This document shows, piece after piece, positions 31,323 to 40,452 of a stretch of DNA of 64,000 nt. Source of the DNA: UMGS1322 sp045541035 (lineage in GTDB: Bacteria > Bacillota > Clostridia > Christensenellales > QALW01); contig JAZQII010000038.1 in assembly GCA_045541035.1 (NCBI GenBank), positions 67,371 to 131,370 on the forward strand. The letters run 5' to 3'. The first letter of the stretch is position 1, and each line of letters begins with the position of its first letter. Below the pieces are notes generated by a model. That model was not told the DNA's origin, made no database searches, and was given only the letters and a program-made list of their open reading frames with translations. The position numbers and the translations under genes are program-made.

Positions 31323-33122
31323 ATGTTTAGAGAATGGTTAAAGAATAATAACGTTTCTGATTTTGATTTTTCAAGTCGCATATTTCCACCTGCCACTGAC
31401 AGAGCTTTTTGGGAAAGCAAATTTGATGAAGAATTTATAAAAGAAGGCGAAAAATATCTTAATTTTTCTTGGCCTTTAATTCTTGCAACGGATTTTATGG
31501 CATTTAAAAATGAAGGTAACAGATTAAAGCAAGAAACACCATTCTTTGAAAGAAGACGTGCACTTTCCGCCCTTGTAAAAGCAGAAATATTAGAGCATAA
31601 AGGTAGATTTTTACCTGACATATTAAACGGAATATTCTTGATCTGTGAAGAAACCTATTGGGGCGTTTCTGCTCATTTTCTTGGCTATTACGGTACAAGT
31701 GCCATTGATAAAAATTATTATAATATTCCTCATTCGAAAAACGATTACATTGATCTTTTTGCCGCTGAAACAGGCTCACTTATTGCAATAACACACAATG
31801 TTCTTTACGATGAACTTAATGAATTCTGTCCCGAAATTCTTGAATATATGGAGTATGAACTTGAAAGAAGAATTGTTAAGCCGTATCTTGAGCACACCGA
31901 TGTTTGGTGGATGGGATATGATCGAGACGTAAACAACTGGAACGGTTGGATTATATCAAATCTTCTCACGGTGTTTCTTTTAACAGAAAAGGACAAGAAC
32001 GTTTTAAATAAAGCTGTTGAAAAAATGATTTTTGAGATCAACAGACTTTATGATAGACTTCCTTTTGACGGCGGATGCGATGAAGGTGCATCCTATTGGA
32101 CCGTTTCGGGCGGAATGATTTTTGAATTCTGCGAACAACTTTATATTGCAACTGACGGAAAGATCAATTTCTTTAATGATGAAAAACTCAGAAATATATT
32201 TATGTTTGAGTACAACGCCTATATTGGCAACGGAACGTTTATAAATTTTGCTGACGGTGTTTTTCAGGTAAAAGGAATTCATTCACTTTTATATATGATC
32301 GGCAAACGTCTTAACAGTGAAAAAATGATTTCTCTTTCATCGGAAATGTTTAGATTATCTCAAAATGTTCCTTTGCGCGAAGCAAAAATGCGCAGAGAAT
32401 TTTTTGATCTTATTTATAGAAAAGAAATTCCCCAAAATATTCCCTTTAAATATGAAGATGAAATTGTATTAAATGATCTTCAGGTTTGCGCAAAAAGAAA
32501 TAATGATTGGTTCCTTGCCTTTAAGGGAGGAAATAATGATGAGGGACATAATCATAACGATGTAGGTAACTTTATCGTATGCTATAACAACCTTCCCGTT
32601 ATATGCGATGCAGGTTGCGGTGTTTATACCCGTCAGACCTTTGGCGCCGAAAGATACACTATCTGGACCATGCGCTCTGATTGGCATAATCTTCCAGATA
32701 TAAATGGATACAAGCAGAAGCAGGGCAGAAGTTTTTATGCAGATAAATTCGGATCTTCTGAAGTTTCTTTTGGAAAAGCATATCCTGAACAAGCAGGCGT
32801 TATAAGTGCTTTAAGAAAACTTGAACTTACAAAAGACGGAATAGAAATATCAGATAATTTTAAATTTGTTAATGATAAAAACACTCTTTGCGAGCATTTT
32901 ATAACACCTCATGAAGTTATAATAAAAGATAACTGTGCAATTATTAACGGTCAATTTGTTCTTGAATGTGATTCACCGTCAAATATTTCAGTTAATTACG
33001 TTGATTTTAACGGTGATATGAAATTAACTGCAATGTGGAACACCGATAAAATGTTCAGAATACTTTTTGATTTTGAAACAGAACAGAACAAAGAAATAAA
33101 ATTCAGTTTAAGGAGAATTTAA
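31323..33122 (+). CDS. heparinase II/III-family protein
   Basis: Probable polysaccharide or oligosaccharide lyase, 599 residues, cytoplasmic as no signal peptide is visible. The N-terminal half (about 30-360) is an (alpha/alpha) toroid with DGGCDEGASYWTVSGG, typical of the tyrosine-bearing alginate-lyase-like region. The C-terminal beta-sheet domain begins near 385 and has the family signature GHNHNDVGNFIVCYNNLPV (shown to 19 residues), then DAGCGVYTRQTFG and WHNLPDINGYKQKQG. The expected substrate class is uronate-containing glycans. AAGGAG precedes the ATG and 12 bases separate it from the OYE gene. Confidence 0.85.
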   Translation: MFREWLKNNNVSDFDFSSRIFPPATDRAFWESKFDEEFIKEGEKYLNFSWPLILATDFMAFKNEGNRLKQETPFFERRRALSALVKAEILEHKGRFLPDILNGIFLICEETYWGVSAHFLGYYGTSAIDKNYYNIPHSKNDYIDLFAAETGSLIAITHNVLYDELNEFCPEILEYMEYELERRIVKPYLEHTDVWWMGYDRDVNNWNGWIISNLLTVFLLTEKDKNVLNKAVEKMIFEINRLYDRLPFDGGCDEGASYWTVSGGMIFEFCEQLYIATDGKINFFNDEKLRNIFMFEYNAYIGNGTFINFADGVFQVKGIHSLLYMIGKRLNSEKMISLSSEMFRLSQNVPLREAKMRREFFDLIYRKEIPQNIPFKYEDEIVLNDLQVCAKRNNDWFLAFKGGNNDEGHNHNDVGNFIVCYNNLPVICDAGCGVYTRQTFGAERYTIWTMRSDWHNLPDINGYKQKQGRSFYADKFGSSEVSFGKAYPEQAGVISALRKLELTKDGIEISDNFKFVNDKNTLCEHFITPHEVIIKDNCAIINGQFVLECDSPSNISVNYVDFNGDMKLTAMWNTDKMFRILFDFETEQNKEIKFSLRRI

Positions 33123-33123
33123 G

Positions 33124-33867
33124 ATGAAAAACTTTATTATTACCGGCTGTGCAGGCGGAATAGGCAAGGCTTGTGCTGAACTTTTTCTTGAAAAGGGATA
33201 CTGTGTAACAGGAATGGATATTATTGATAATGAAAAAGTAAGCATTGAAAATGAAAATTTCTATTACGTTAAAGGCGATTTATCAAAAAAGGAAGACAGA
33301 GAAAATCTTGTTAAATCAGCACTTGTTAAGTTTAACAGAATTGACGGTCTTGTAAACGTTGCGGGCGTTGCACCGAAAGTTAGAAATGATATTCTTGAAA
33401 TGACTGAAGAAAGTTATGATTTCGTTATGAATATCAATACTAAAGGAACGATGTTCTTAACTCAGGCAGTTGCTAAAGAAATGATCAAAAATGAACTTAT
33501 AGACGGTGTCAGGGGATATATTTGCAATATTTCCTCGATGTCTGCATACACAAGTTCAGTAAGCCGAGGAGAGTACTGTGTATCAAAAGCAGGTGTTTCA
33601 ATGGTAACAACTCTTTTTGCTGATAGACTTGCTGAATTTGGAATTCCCGTAAACGAAATAAGACCGGGTATTATTGCAACGGGTATGACCGAAAAGGTAA
33701 AAGAAAAATACGATAATCTTATTGAAGGCGGACTTCTTCCCATAAAGCGTTGGGGTAAGCCTGAAGATATTGCATCAGCAGTTTTTGCGCTTTGTTCAGG
33801 TGCTCTTCCTTACGTAACGGGGCAGTCACTTGATGTTGACGGCGGATTCCATATAAGAAGACTTTAA
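33124..33867 (+). CDS. short-chain dehydrogenase/reductase (classical SDR)
   Basis: NAD(P)-dependent oxidoreductase of 247 residues. It has the cofactor loop TGCAGGIGKACAELF, the acidic end of beta 2 (MDIIDNE) suggesting NAD, NVAGVAP in place of NNAG, the Ser in ISSMSAYTSS, the catalytic YCVSK and the C-terminal GQSLDVDGGFHI. FabG-like proteins of this type are commonly mis-annotated as ketoacyl-ACP reductases; the neighbours argue for a sugar or sugar acid. It lies one base after the lyase stop and ends directly before the flavoprotein gene, with AAGGAG before its ATG. Confidence 0.87.
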   Translation: MKNFIITGCAGGIGKACAELFLEKGYCVTGMDIIDNEKVSIENENFYYVKGDLSKKEDRENLVKSALVKFNRIDGLVNVAGVAPKVRNDILEMTEESYDFVMNINTKGTMFLTQAVAKEMIKNELIDGVRGYICNISSMSAYTSSVSRGEYCVSKAGVSMVTTLFADRLAEFGIPVNEIRPGIIATGMTEKVKEKYDNLIEGGLLPIKRWGKPEDIASAVFALCSGALPYVTGQSLDVDGGFHIRRL

Positions 33868-33879
33868 TTGGAGTATTTT

Positions 33880-35781
33880 ATGAGTATTGAAGTTATAAGA
33901 TTAAATACGCTTGTAGTAGGCACGGGGGCGGCAGGTTATAATGCGGCAATTCGTTTAAAACAATTTGGCGTGGATAGTGTTGCCATTGTTTCAGAAGGCA
34001 AAAATATAGGTACAAGCCGTAATACGGGCTCCGACAAACAAACTTATTATAAACTTGGTATGGCAGGTGATGCGCCTGATTCTGTTCAGGCGATGGCAAA
34101 AGACCTTTTTGCAGGCGGTTGTGTTGACGGCGATAATGCTCTTTGTGAAGCGGCACTTTCAGCACGCTGCTTCTTAAATCTTTGTGAATTAGGTGTTCCG
34201 TTTCCAACAAACAGATTCGGTGAATTTGTTGGATATAAAACCGATCATGACCCTTGCGCACGAGCAACTTCTGTAGGACCTCTTACCTCAAAGGAAATGA
34301 CTGAAAAACTTGAAGAAGAAGCAAAACGCAGAAACGTTAAACTTTATGATAATAAAATTGTTGTTTCAGTTATAAAAGATGATGAAAAGGTTTGCGGAGT
34401 TCTTGCTCTTGATACAGTAAAAAAAGATTTTATTTTGTTTAACTGCAAAAACGTAATTTTTGCTACCGGCGGTCCCGGCGGAATTTATGCTGATAGTGTT
34501 TATCCTACTTGTCATAACGGATCAAGCGGTATATTGTTTGAGGCAGGAGTAAAGGGGCAAAATCTTACTCAATGGCAGTACGGAATGGCTTCTGTAAATC
34601 CAAGATGGAACGTTTCGGGAACTTATATGCAAGTTTTACCGCGTTTTGTTTCTGTTGATGAAGACGGCACCGAACACGAATTCTTATACGATTATTTTTC
34701 TGATGAAGGCGAACTTTTATCAAACGTATTTTTAAAAGGATATCAATGGCCTTTTGATTCAAGAAAAGTTCTTGAAGGTTCTTCGGTAATAGATTTACTT
34801 GTTTACCGTGAAAAGGTCATGTATAACAGACGCGTATATCTTGATTATATGCACAACCCTAAAATGCAAAAAAAACTTGATTATTCCTGTCTTTCTTCAG
34901 AGGCGTATGAGTATCTTAAAAAAGGCGGTGCGTGCTTCGGTACTCCCATTGAACGTCTTGAACATATGAATATGCCAGCCATTGAACTATATAGATCAAA
35001 AGGCGTCGATCTGTATAGCGAGATGCTTGAGATTGCACTTTGCGCTCAACATAATAACGGTGGTGCAAAAGTTGATTTGTGGTGGCAGACTGATATAAAA
35101 GGACTTTTTGTTTGCGGTGAAGCGGCAGGCACACACGGCATATACAGACCGGGTGGCTCTGCATTAAATTCGGGACAAGTCGGATCACTTCGTGCGGCGC
35201 AATACGTATCAAGAAAGGGTATAGGAGATCCCCTTGATAATGATAAATTCCTTAAAATTGCAGAACCTTATGTTTTAAAGCATACGGAACTTGTTAAAAA
35301 TCTTAATAAAAATGAAAATAATGCAGTAAAATATCTTGAAAAAGCAAGGAAACGTATGAGTGCTTTAGGCGGTGCAATGCGTGAAAAAGATCAGATTTTA
35401 AAGGCAATTAAAGAAACGGAAGAAGATATTAAATTCTTTAACGAAAAGTGCGGTGCGGATAATCTTATGATTGCTTACCGTTTGCGTGATGTGCTTATCT
35501 GCCAAAAAACATATCTTTATGCTATGCTTGGACATATTGAATACTTTGGATCAACTTGCGGATCGGCATTGTATTATGATAAAAACGGCTCACTTCGTGA
35601 AGGTCTTGATGAAGTGTTCAGATTTACTCTTGATAATGGCAAAATAAACGGCTTTGTTCAGGAAACTGAATACGGTAATGTTTGTAAGAATTCGTTGAGA
35701 AAAGTACGTCCTCTCGATGAGGGCGGCGGTTTCTTTGAAAACGTTTGGCGAACATTCCGCGAAAGCGGAAATATTGAGTGA
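33880..35781 (+). CDS. FAD-binding fumarate reductase/succinate dehydrogenase flavoprotein family
   Basis: Flavoprotein of 633 residues. Motifs: dinucleotide loop VVGTGAAGYNAAIRL at the N-terminus, SRNTGSDKQTYYKLG, FATGGPGGIYADS, HNNGGAKVDLWW (position of the HYTMGG substrate His/Gly), GLFVCGEAAGTHGIYRPGGSALNSGQVGS (given in parts) and a helical C-terminal domain. No sdhB/frdB subunit, haem-binding domain or twin-arginine signal is present, so it is a soluble reductase or dehydrogenase fed by an unknown donor. The ATG at 33880 has TTGGAG upstream. Last gene of the operon; a terminator follows three bases later. Confidence 0.85.
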   Translation: MSIEVIRLNTLVVGTGAAGYNAAIRLKQFGVDSVAIVSEGKNIGTSRNTGSDKQTYYKLGMAGDAPDSVQAMAKDLFAGGCVDGDNALCEAALSARCFLNLCELGVPFPTNRFGEFVGYKTDHDPCARATSVGPLTSKEMTEKLEEEAKRRNVKLYDNKIVVSVIKDDEKVCGVLALDTVKKDFILFNCKNVIFATGGPGGIYADSVYPTCHNGSSGILFEAGVKGQNLTQWQYGMASVNPRWNVSGTYMQVLPRFVSVDEDGTEHEFLYDYFSDEGELLSNVFLKGYQWPFDSRKVLEGSSVIDLLVYREKVMYNRRVYLDYMHNPKMQKKLDYSCLSSEAYEYLKKGGACFGTPIERLEHMNMPAIELYRSKGVDLYSEMLEIALCAQHNNGGAKVDLWWQTDIKGLFVCGEAAGTHGIYRPGGSALNSGQVGSLRAAQYVSRKGIGDPLDNDKFLKIAEPYVLKHTELVKNLNKNENNAVKYLEKARKRMSALGGAMREKDQILKAIKETEEDIKFFNEKCGADNLMIAYRLRDVLICQKTYLYAMLGHIEYFGSTCGSALYYDKNGSLREGLDEVFRFTLDNGKINGFVQETEYGNVCKNSLRKVRPLDEGGGFFENVWRTFRESGNIE

Positions 35782-35783
35782 TA

Positions 35784-35818
35784 AAAACCCTTTGCATTAA
35801 TTTGCAAAGGGTTTTATA
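35784..35818 (+). terminator. terminator of the OYE-lyase-SDR-flavoprotein operon
   Basis: Thirteen-pair perfect stem (35784-35796 with 35803-35815), TTAATT loop, flanked by an A-run and TTTTATATT. Confidence 0.88.
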
Positions 35819-35847
35819 TTGCCAAAAATGTAAAAACATGTTACAAT
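35819..35847 (+). promoter_or_regulatory. promoter that predicts a leaderless mRNA
   Basis: TTGCCA (35819-35824), 17 bases, TACAAT (35842-35847) with a TG before the -10. Transcription would begin at or within a base or two of the ATG at 35854, and no Shine-Dalgarno exists before it. Confidence 0.65.
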
Positions 35848-35853
35848 AAAAAC

Positions 35854-36750
35854 ATGGATAGATATAATTCTTTAAATAAATATTTAAAAAATAAATTTAA
35901 TAAAAAAGTATTTAAACTTGCTCTTGATTGCGGTTTTACGTGTCCGAACCGTGATGGAACAAAGGGAACGGGCGGATGTATTTTTTGTTCCCTCGGCGGT
36001 TCAGGCGACTTTGCGCAAACGGGAACGGATATAAAAAAACAGATTGAAAAAGCAAAAGAATTTATAAAGTCAAAAACAAGTGATGATTGCGGATATATCT
36101 GTTATTTTCAATCTTTCACAAATACTTATGCGCCAATTGAAAAATTAAGGCAAATATTTTTTTCTGTTTTAGAGGAAAAAGATATTGTTGCAATATCTAT
36201 AGGAACACGGCCTGATTGCTTAGGTGATGACGTTCTTCTTCTTTTAGATGAACTAAATAAAAAAATACCCGTATGGGTAGAACTTGGTTTACAAACTTCC
36301 AATGAAAAAACTGCTGAACTTATAAACAGATGTTATGAAAATGATGTTTTTGTAAGTGCAGTAAAAAAACTAAAAGAAATAAATATAGAGGTTATTGCAC
36401 ACGTAATTATCGGTTTACCTGATGAAAATATAGATGATTACGTAAATACTGTTAACTTTGCATGTAATGCAGGAATTGACGGTATAAAGCTTCAACTTTT
36501 ACACGTTTTAAAAAATACTCAACTTGAAAAAATGAAATATACGCCTTTAACAATGGAAGAATACTTTGAAGCGTTAAAAGCATGCCTTGAAGTAATTCCT
36601 CGTCATGTTATTATTCACAGGCTAACCGGTGATGGCGATAAAAAACAACTTATTGCGCCTCTTTGGAGCAGGGATAAACACAACGTGTTAAACAGTATGA
36701 ACAGATATTTTAAAAAACATAATGTTATTCAGGGAAGCAAAAAGGAGTAA
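35854..36750 (+). CDS. TIGR01212/YhcC-family radical SAM protein
   Basis: Radical SAM enzyme of unknown reaction, 298 residues. The signature region is LDCGFTCPNRDGTKGTGGCIFC, here with C-x3-like spacing altered to the family form CPNRDG...GGCIFC, followed by YFQSFTNTYAPIEKL and IGTRPDC, all conserved in the YhcC group. Length matches the family. The start lacks a ribosome site (see the promoter entry). The neighbouring membrane protein gene follows five bases after the stop, with topB next, so the three may be one transcript. Confidence 0.88.
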   Translation: MDRYNSLNKYLKNKFNKKVFKLALDCGFTCPNRDGTKGTGGCIFCSLGGSGDFAQTGTDIKKQIEKAKEFIKSKTSDDCGYICYFQSFTNTYAPIEKLRQIFFSVLEEKDIVAISIGTRPDCLGDDVLLLLDELNKKIPVWVELGLQTSNEKTAELINRCYENDVFVSAVKKLKEINIEVIAHVIIGLPDENIDDYVNTVNFACNAGIDGIKLQLLHVLKNTQLEKMKYTPLTMEEYFEALKACLEVIPRHVIIHRLTGDGDKKQLIAPLWSRDKHNVLNSMNRYFKKHNVIQGSKKE

Positions 36751-36754
36751 AAAA

Positions 36755-37114
36755 ATGGATAGAACAAGCGAATTTAAAAGAAATGATATAGAAGAAAACA
36801 AAGGAATTGCGGCTTTTGCATATTTTGGTATTTCTTTTATTATGCCATTGTGGGGAGCATCAGATTCAGATTTTGCGCGTTTTCATGCAAATCAGGGAAT
36901 GGTGCTTGCTTTAAATGAACTTATAGTTTGTGTTGTTATTCTTATTTCACACATGCTTGTAGCAGTTAATCCTATGTTTAGAATAGTAAGAACAATTTTA
37001 TGGTTTGCGCTTGTTATCGGTATATTGTTTTATTCAATATACGGTACTGTAAATGCTATGCGCGGCAAAGCAAAAGAATTGCCTATTATTGGCGCGATGA
37101 AACTTATTCGTTGA
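36755..37114 (+). CDS. small membrane protein, DUF4870/Tic20-like
   Basis: A 119-residue membrane protein with three predicted helices (about 22-38, 50-72 and 78-100). The segment DFARFHANQGMVLAL matches the RFHA-QG motif of the DUF4870/Tic20-like group. The ATG at 36755 has AAGGAG eight bases upstream; an in-frame codon 33 bases earlier lies inside the preceding gene. Function is not known for the family in bacteria. Confidence 0.75.
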   Translation: MDRTSEFKRNDIEENKGIAAFAYFGISFIMPLWGASDSDFARFHANQGMVLALNELIVCVVILISHMLVAVNPMFRIVRTILWFALVIGILFYSIYGTVNAMRGKAKELPIIGAMKLIR

Positions 37115-37121
37115 GGTTGAA

Positions 37122-39200
37122 ATGATTTTAATTATTGCTGAAAAACCAAGCCTTGCCCGTAATATTGCGTCAGCGATAGGTAAACTTGCCCGCCATGATG
37201 GGTATCTTGAGGGTAACGGCTATATCGTTACGTGGGCATTTGGTCATCTGTTTTCTCTTTGTGATATTGAAGATTATTTGGAAAATCCAACGGGAAAATG
37301 GACTATGGATAATCTGCCGTGTTTTCCTGAAAAATTCAGGTTTCAACTGAAAAAAGATGCAAATAAACAAGAAGACCAAGGCGTAAAAAAACAGTTTGAT
37401 ATAATTTCTTCGCTTTGTGCGCGTTCTGATGTTGAAAAAATAGTAAATGCAGGCGATGCTGACCGCGAGGGTGAAATAATCGTTCGTTTATGTATCGAAA
37501 ATGCCAAAACTAACAAAGAACAATTGCGTTTGTGGTTGCCTGATCAAACGGAACAGACCGTTCAAAAAGCATTAAGTGAAATGAAAAGTGAAAGTGAATA
37601 CGATAATCTTGCCAATGAAGGTTTTGCAAGAACGTATATTGATTGGCTTTACGGCGTTAATTTAACCCGTTATGCCACACTTAAAACAGGCATGCTTCTT
37701 CGTGTAGGCAGAGTAATCATTCCCGTTGTAAAAGCCATTTATGACCGTGATATGGCAATACGTAATTTTGTTCCTGATATATATTATTCTATAAAAAGCA
37801 ACGCGAAAACAAACGGCTACGAAATTGAACTTATAAGTAAAGCACGCTTTGAAAAAAATGAAAAGTTTAAGGCAGAAAATTTATGCAAAGAGTATAATGC
37901 CTGCGATGCTTTTGTTACGAATATAAAAAGTAAAAAAGATACTGTAAATCCCGGAAAACTTTATTCTTTATCCAAACTTCAGAATTTTTTGGGAAAAAAG
38001 TATAAAATGCCAATGGAACAGAGCCTTGCAATCGTTCAGAAACTATATGAAAGCGGATATTTAACATATCCCAGAACAAACTCTGAATATCTTGCAACGG
38101 CTGAAAAAGATAAGATTAAACAGATCATTTCCAACGTTAAAAATCTCGGATATGATATTGAGTTTAAAGACAAAAAGACTATATTTGACGATGCAAAAAT
38201 TGAATCTCACTCGGCAATAACGCCTACCTATAAAATTCCTAAAAAAGAAAATTTGTCTGAAGATGAATTTAAAGTTTATTCTGCGGTAATGCGCCGTTTC
38301 GCGGCAGTCTTTTGTAAAGAAGACTGTCTTGCGCAAAAAACGGAAATTACTGTTTCGGTTGGTGATAAAGAAGAATTTACGTTAAAAGGTATGGTTATTG
38401 TTCAACCGGGTTGGACAAAATATGATGATTATACCCAAAAAGATAAGATTCTTCCGCCTCTTAATAAAGGCGATAAAATAAATATTGATTTTAAGCCTTG
38501 TGAAAAAGAAACAAGTCCTCCCAAGCATTATACCATTGAAACGCTTAACAACTATCTTAAAAATCCGTTCCGTGAAGAAAAAAGTGTTTCTGATGAAAAT
38601 GATGACGAAGATTACAAGGCAATGTTTGAAGGTCTTGAACTTGGCACAGAAGCAACAAGAACGGGAATTATTGATAATGCCCGTAAAAGTGAATATATCG
38701 AACTGAAAAAAGACGTTTATAAAATTCTTCCCAAAGGCGAATATTTGATCGAATCGCTTTTGCAGATGGGAATTTCTATGGATAAATATAAGACGTCTGA
38801 AATGGGAAGAATATTAAAGCAAATTTTCAGAAACAATGCGACTATCGAACAAGGAATCAAGCAAGCGCAAAATGAAATTGCTTCGGTTTTTGAGGTAAAA
38901 GAACTTCCTATTGAACAGGATACTGATAACGGCTTTTATCTTGACAGAATAGGTTCATGTCCTTTGTGCGGAAAAGACGTTTTAAAATCAAGATACGGTT
39001 ATTCGTGTTCAGGGTATAAAGACGGTTGCAAATTTTCCATTAACGGTGTCATCTGTAAACGCGTCATTTCAAAGAAAAATGCACAAATGCTTCTTGAAAC
39101 GGGGAAAAGTTCCGAAATTCAAGGATTTACGTCTAAAAACGGTAAATTGTTTAATGCGCGTCTTAAACTTGAAAACGGGGTAGTTAAATTCGATTTTTAG
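37122..39200 (+). CDS. topB: DNA topoisomerase III
   Basis: Type IA topoisomerase relaxing or decatenating DNA by a single-strand break, 692 residues. The Toprim domain has IAEKPSLARNIASAIG and the metal site AGDADREGE; the active-site Tyr316 lies in LTYPRTNSEYL; the C-terminal part has a zinc ribbon CPLCGKDV...CSGYKDGC (about 615-640). The order is standard for TopB of Firmicutes. GAGGTTG precedes the ATG seven bases after the membrane protein gene. Confidence 0.94.
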   Translation: MILIIAEKPSLARNIASAIGKLARHDGYLEGNGYIVTWAFGHLFSLCDIEDYLENPTGKWTMDNLPCFPEKFRFQLKKDANKQEDQGVKKQFDIISSLCARSDVEKIVNAGDADREGEIIVRLCIENAKTNKEQLRLWLPDQTEQTVQKALSEMKSESEYDNLANEGFARTYIDWLYGVNLTRYATLKTGMLLRVGRVIIPVVKAIYDRDMAIRNFVPDIYYSIKSNAKTNGYEIELISKARFEKNEKFKAENLCKEYNACDAFVTNIKSKKDTVNPGKLYSLSKLQNFLGKKYKMPMEQSLAIVQKLYESGYLTYPRTNSEYLATAEKDKIKQIISNVKNLGYDIEFKDKKTIFDDAKIESHSAITPTYKIPKKENLSEDEFKVYSAVMRRFAAVFCKEDCLAQKTEITVSVGDKEEFTLKGMVIVQPGWTKYDDYTQKDKILPPLNKGDKINIDFKPCEKETSPPKHYTIETLNNYLKNPFREEKSVSDENDDEDYKAMFEGLELGTEATRTGIIDNARKSEYIELKKDVYKILPKGEYLIESLLQMGISMDKYKTSEMGRILKQIFRNNATIEQGIKQAQNEIASVFEVKELPIEQDTDNGFYLDRIGSCPLCGKDVLKSRYGYSCSGYKDGCKFSINGVICKRVISKKNAQMLLETGKSSEIQGFTSKNGKLFNARLKLENGVVKFDF

Positions 39201-39266
39201 CATTTATTGTCAATAAAGAGGGAAAATAACATATATTTAACCAATGATTGTTTTTCGGAGGTTGAT

Positions 39267-39941
39267 ATGATGTCTTTTTTACTCTCTTTGTTGTTGGAAT
39301 TACGGTTCTTTATCGGGCACGTAAGCAACAAAAACAATTTTCCAAAGCCTTTAAACAAACAAGATGAAAAAAAGTATCTTGAAAGATATTTTGACGGTGA
39401 TCATGATGCATATAATAAACTTGTTGAACATAATATGCGCCTTGTGGCTCATATTGCAAAAAAATATGCATCAGACAGATACGAACTTGACGATTTAATT
39501 TCAATTGGTTCCATAGGTCTTATAAAAGCAGTTCGTTCATTTAACCGTGAAAAGAGCACTCATCTTGTAACTTACGCTTCAAGGTGCATTGAAAATGAAA
39601 TTCTGATGCATTTAAGGGCAACAAAAAAGCAGAAAAGCGAAGTTTCTCTAAATGAACCTATAGGAATTGATAAAGAAGGAAACGAAGTAACGCTTATTGA
39701 CGTTCTCACGAGTAACGAAAGAGACGTTTCGGAAAATGTTGAAACTAAACTTGATATCAGGGAAATGTTTAAAAAAATGAAACACGTTCTTGATACGCGT
39801 GAAAAGAATGTTATTATTCTCCGTTACGGTATCGGAGGCAAACCACCTTTAACTCAACGTGAAACATCAAAAATTCTTGGTATTTCCCGTTCTTACGTAA
39901 GCAGAATAGAAAAATCTGCATTTGAAAAAATGAAAAAATAA
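39267..39941 (+). CDS. sigK: RNA polymerase sporulation sigma factor, pro-sigma-K
   Basis: Late mother-cell sigma factor, 224 residues. The first 20 residues are hydrophobic (SFLLSLLLELRFFIG), the expected inhibitory pro-sequence removed by SpoIVFB. Then KKYLERYFDGDHDAYNKLVEHNMRLVAHIAKKY (given in part), region 2 DDLISIGSIGLIKAVRSF and YASRCIENEILMHLRATKK, and region 4 REKNVIILRYGI...TQRETSKILGISRSYVSRIEK. GGAGGT lies 5 bases before ATG 39267 and 8 before ATG 39270; either could be used. The gene is uninterrupted, so no skin-type excision element is present. Confidence 0.93.
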   Translation: MMSFLLSLLLELRFFIGHVSNKNNFPKPLNKQDEKKYLERYFDGDHDAYNKLVEHNMRLVAHIAKKYASDRYELDDLISIGSIGLIKAVRSFNREKSTHLVTYASRCIENEILMHLRATKKQKSEVSLNEPIGIDKEGNEVTLIDVLTSNERDVSENVETKLDIREMFKKMKHVLDTREKNVIILRYGIGGKPPLTQRETSKILGISRSYVSRIEKSAFEKMKK

Positions 39942-40029
39942 ATTTTGTTTTTATTTTCACCTTAAAACCTTATTATTATCAACAAAAGAGGATACAATAT
40001 ACTTAGATTAAAAATCAGGAGTTTTAGTT

Positions 40030-40449
40030 ATGCGCGATAAGTTTTTAAAATTTATGTACGGAAGATACGGTGTTGATGAGTATGGTAAATTTATGCTTGT
40101 TACCGCAATCGTTCTTTCCTTTTTAGGAATGATTATCAATCTGTTCAGAATTGGTTTTATATTTTCTTTTTTATGTTCGGTATTAAGCACCGCCTTAATG
40201 ATTTATATCGTATATCGTGCTTTTTCCCGCAATATAAATAAAAGAGTTCTTGAAAATCATAAGTTTTTAGGCAGAACAGCAAAATTCAGAACGTGGATTC
40301 GTTTCTGCATAACGAGATATAATGATAGAAAACTTTATAGATATGTTAAATGTCCTAACTGTAAAAATTACAGCCGTGTTCCAAAGGGGAAAGGCAAAAT
40401 AAAAATTACTTGCCGTGTTTGCAAAAAACAGTTTGAAAAGGACGTTTAA
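40030..40449 (+). CDS. membrane protein with C-terminal zinc ribbon
   Basis: Unassigned 139-residue protein. Two adjacent membrane helices (about 19-37 and 41-60) are followed by a basic helix and a zinc ribbon with CPNCKNYSRVPKGKGKIKITC split as CPNC (about 110) and CRVC (about 130). Homologues with this layout are common and uncharacterised in Clostridia. CAGGAG precedes the ATG. It is three bases upstream of the rhamnosidase-like gene and probably co-transcribed with it by chance of arrangement. Confidence 0.75.
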   Translation: MRDKFLKFMYGRYGVDEYGKFMLVTAIVLSFLGMIINLFRIGFIFSFLCSVLSTALMIYIVYRAFSRNINKRVLENHKFLGRTAKFRTWIRFCITRYNDRKLYRYVKCPNCKNYSRVPKGKGKIKITCRVCKKQFEKDV

Positions 40450-40452
40450 AAA

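Noticed and set aside
33893..34267. 124-codon frame antisense to the flavoprotein gene
   Set aside because: His/Gln/Leu-rich shadow of the FAD-binding region.
31323..35781. Equol-type isoflavone reduction operon as a firm assignment
   Set aside because: The OYE, SDR and flavoprotein families match by type only; residues specific for daidzein pathway enzymes were not recognised, and a lyase gene is interposed.
39201..39240. Sigma-E-type promoter before sigK
   Set aside because: CATATATT resembles a -10, but no matching -35 at the right spacing was found, so it is not listed.
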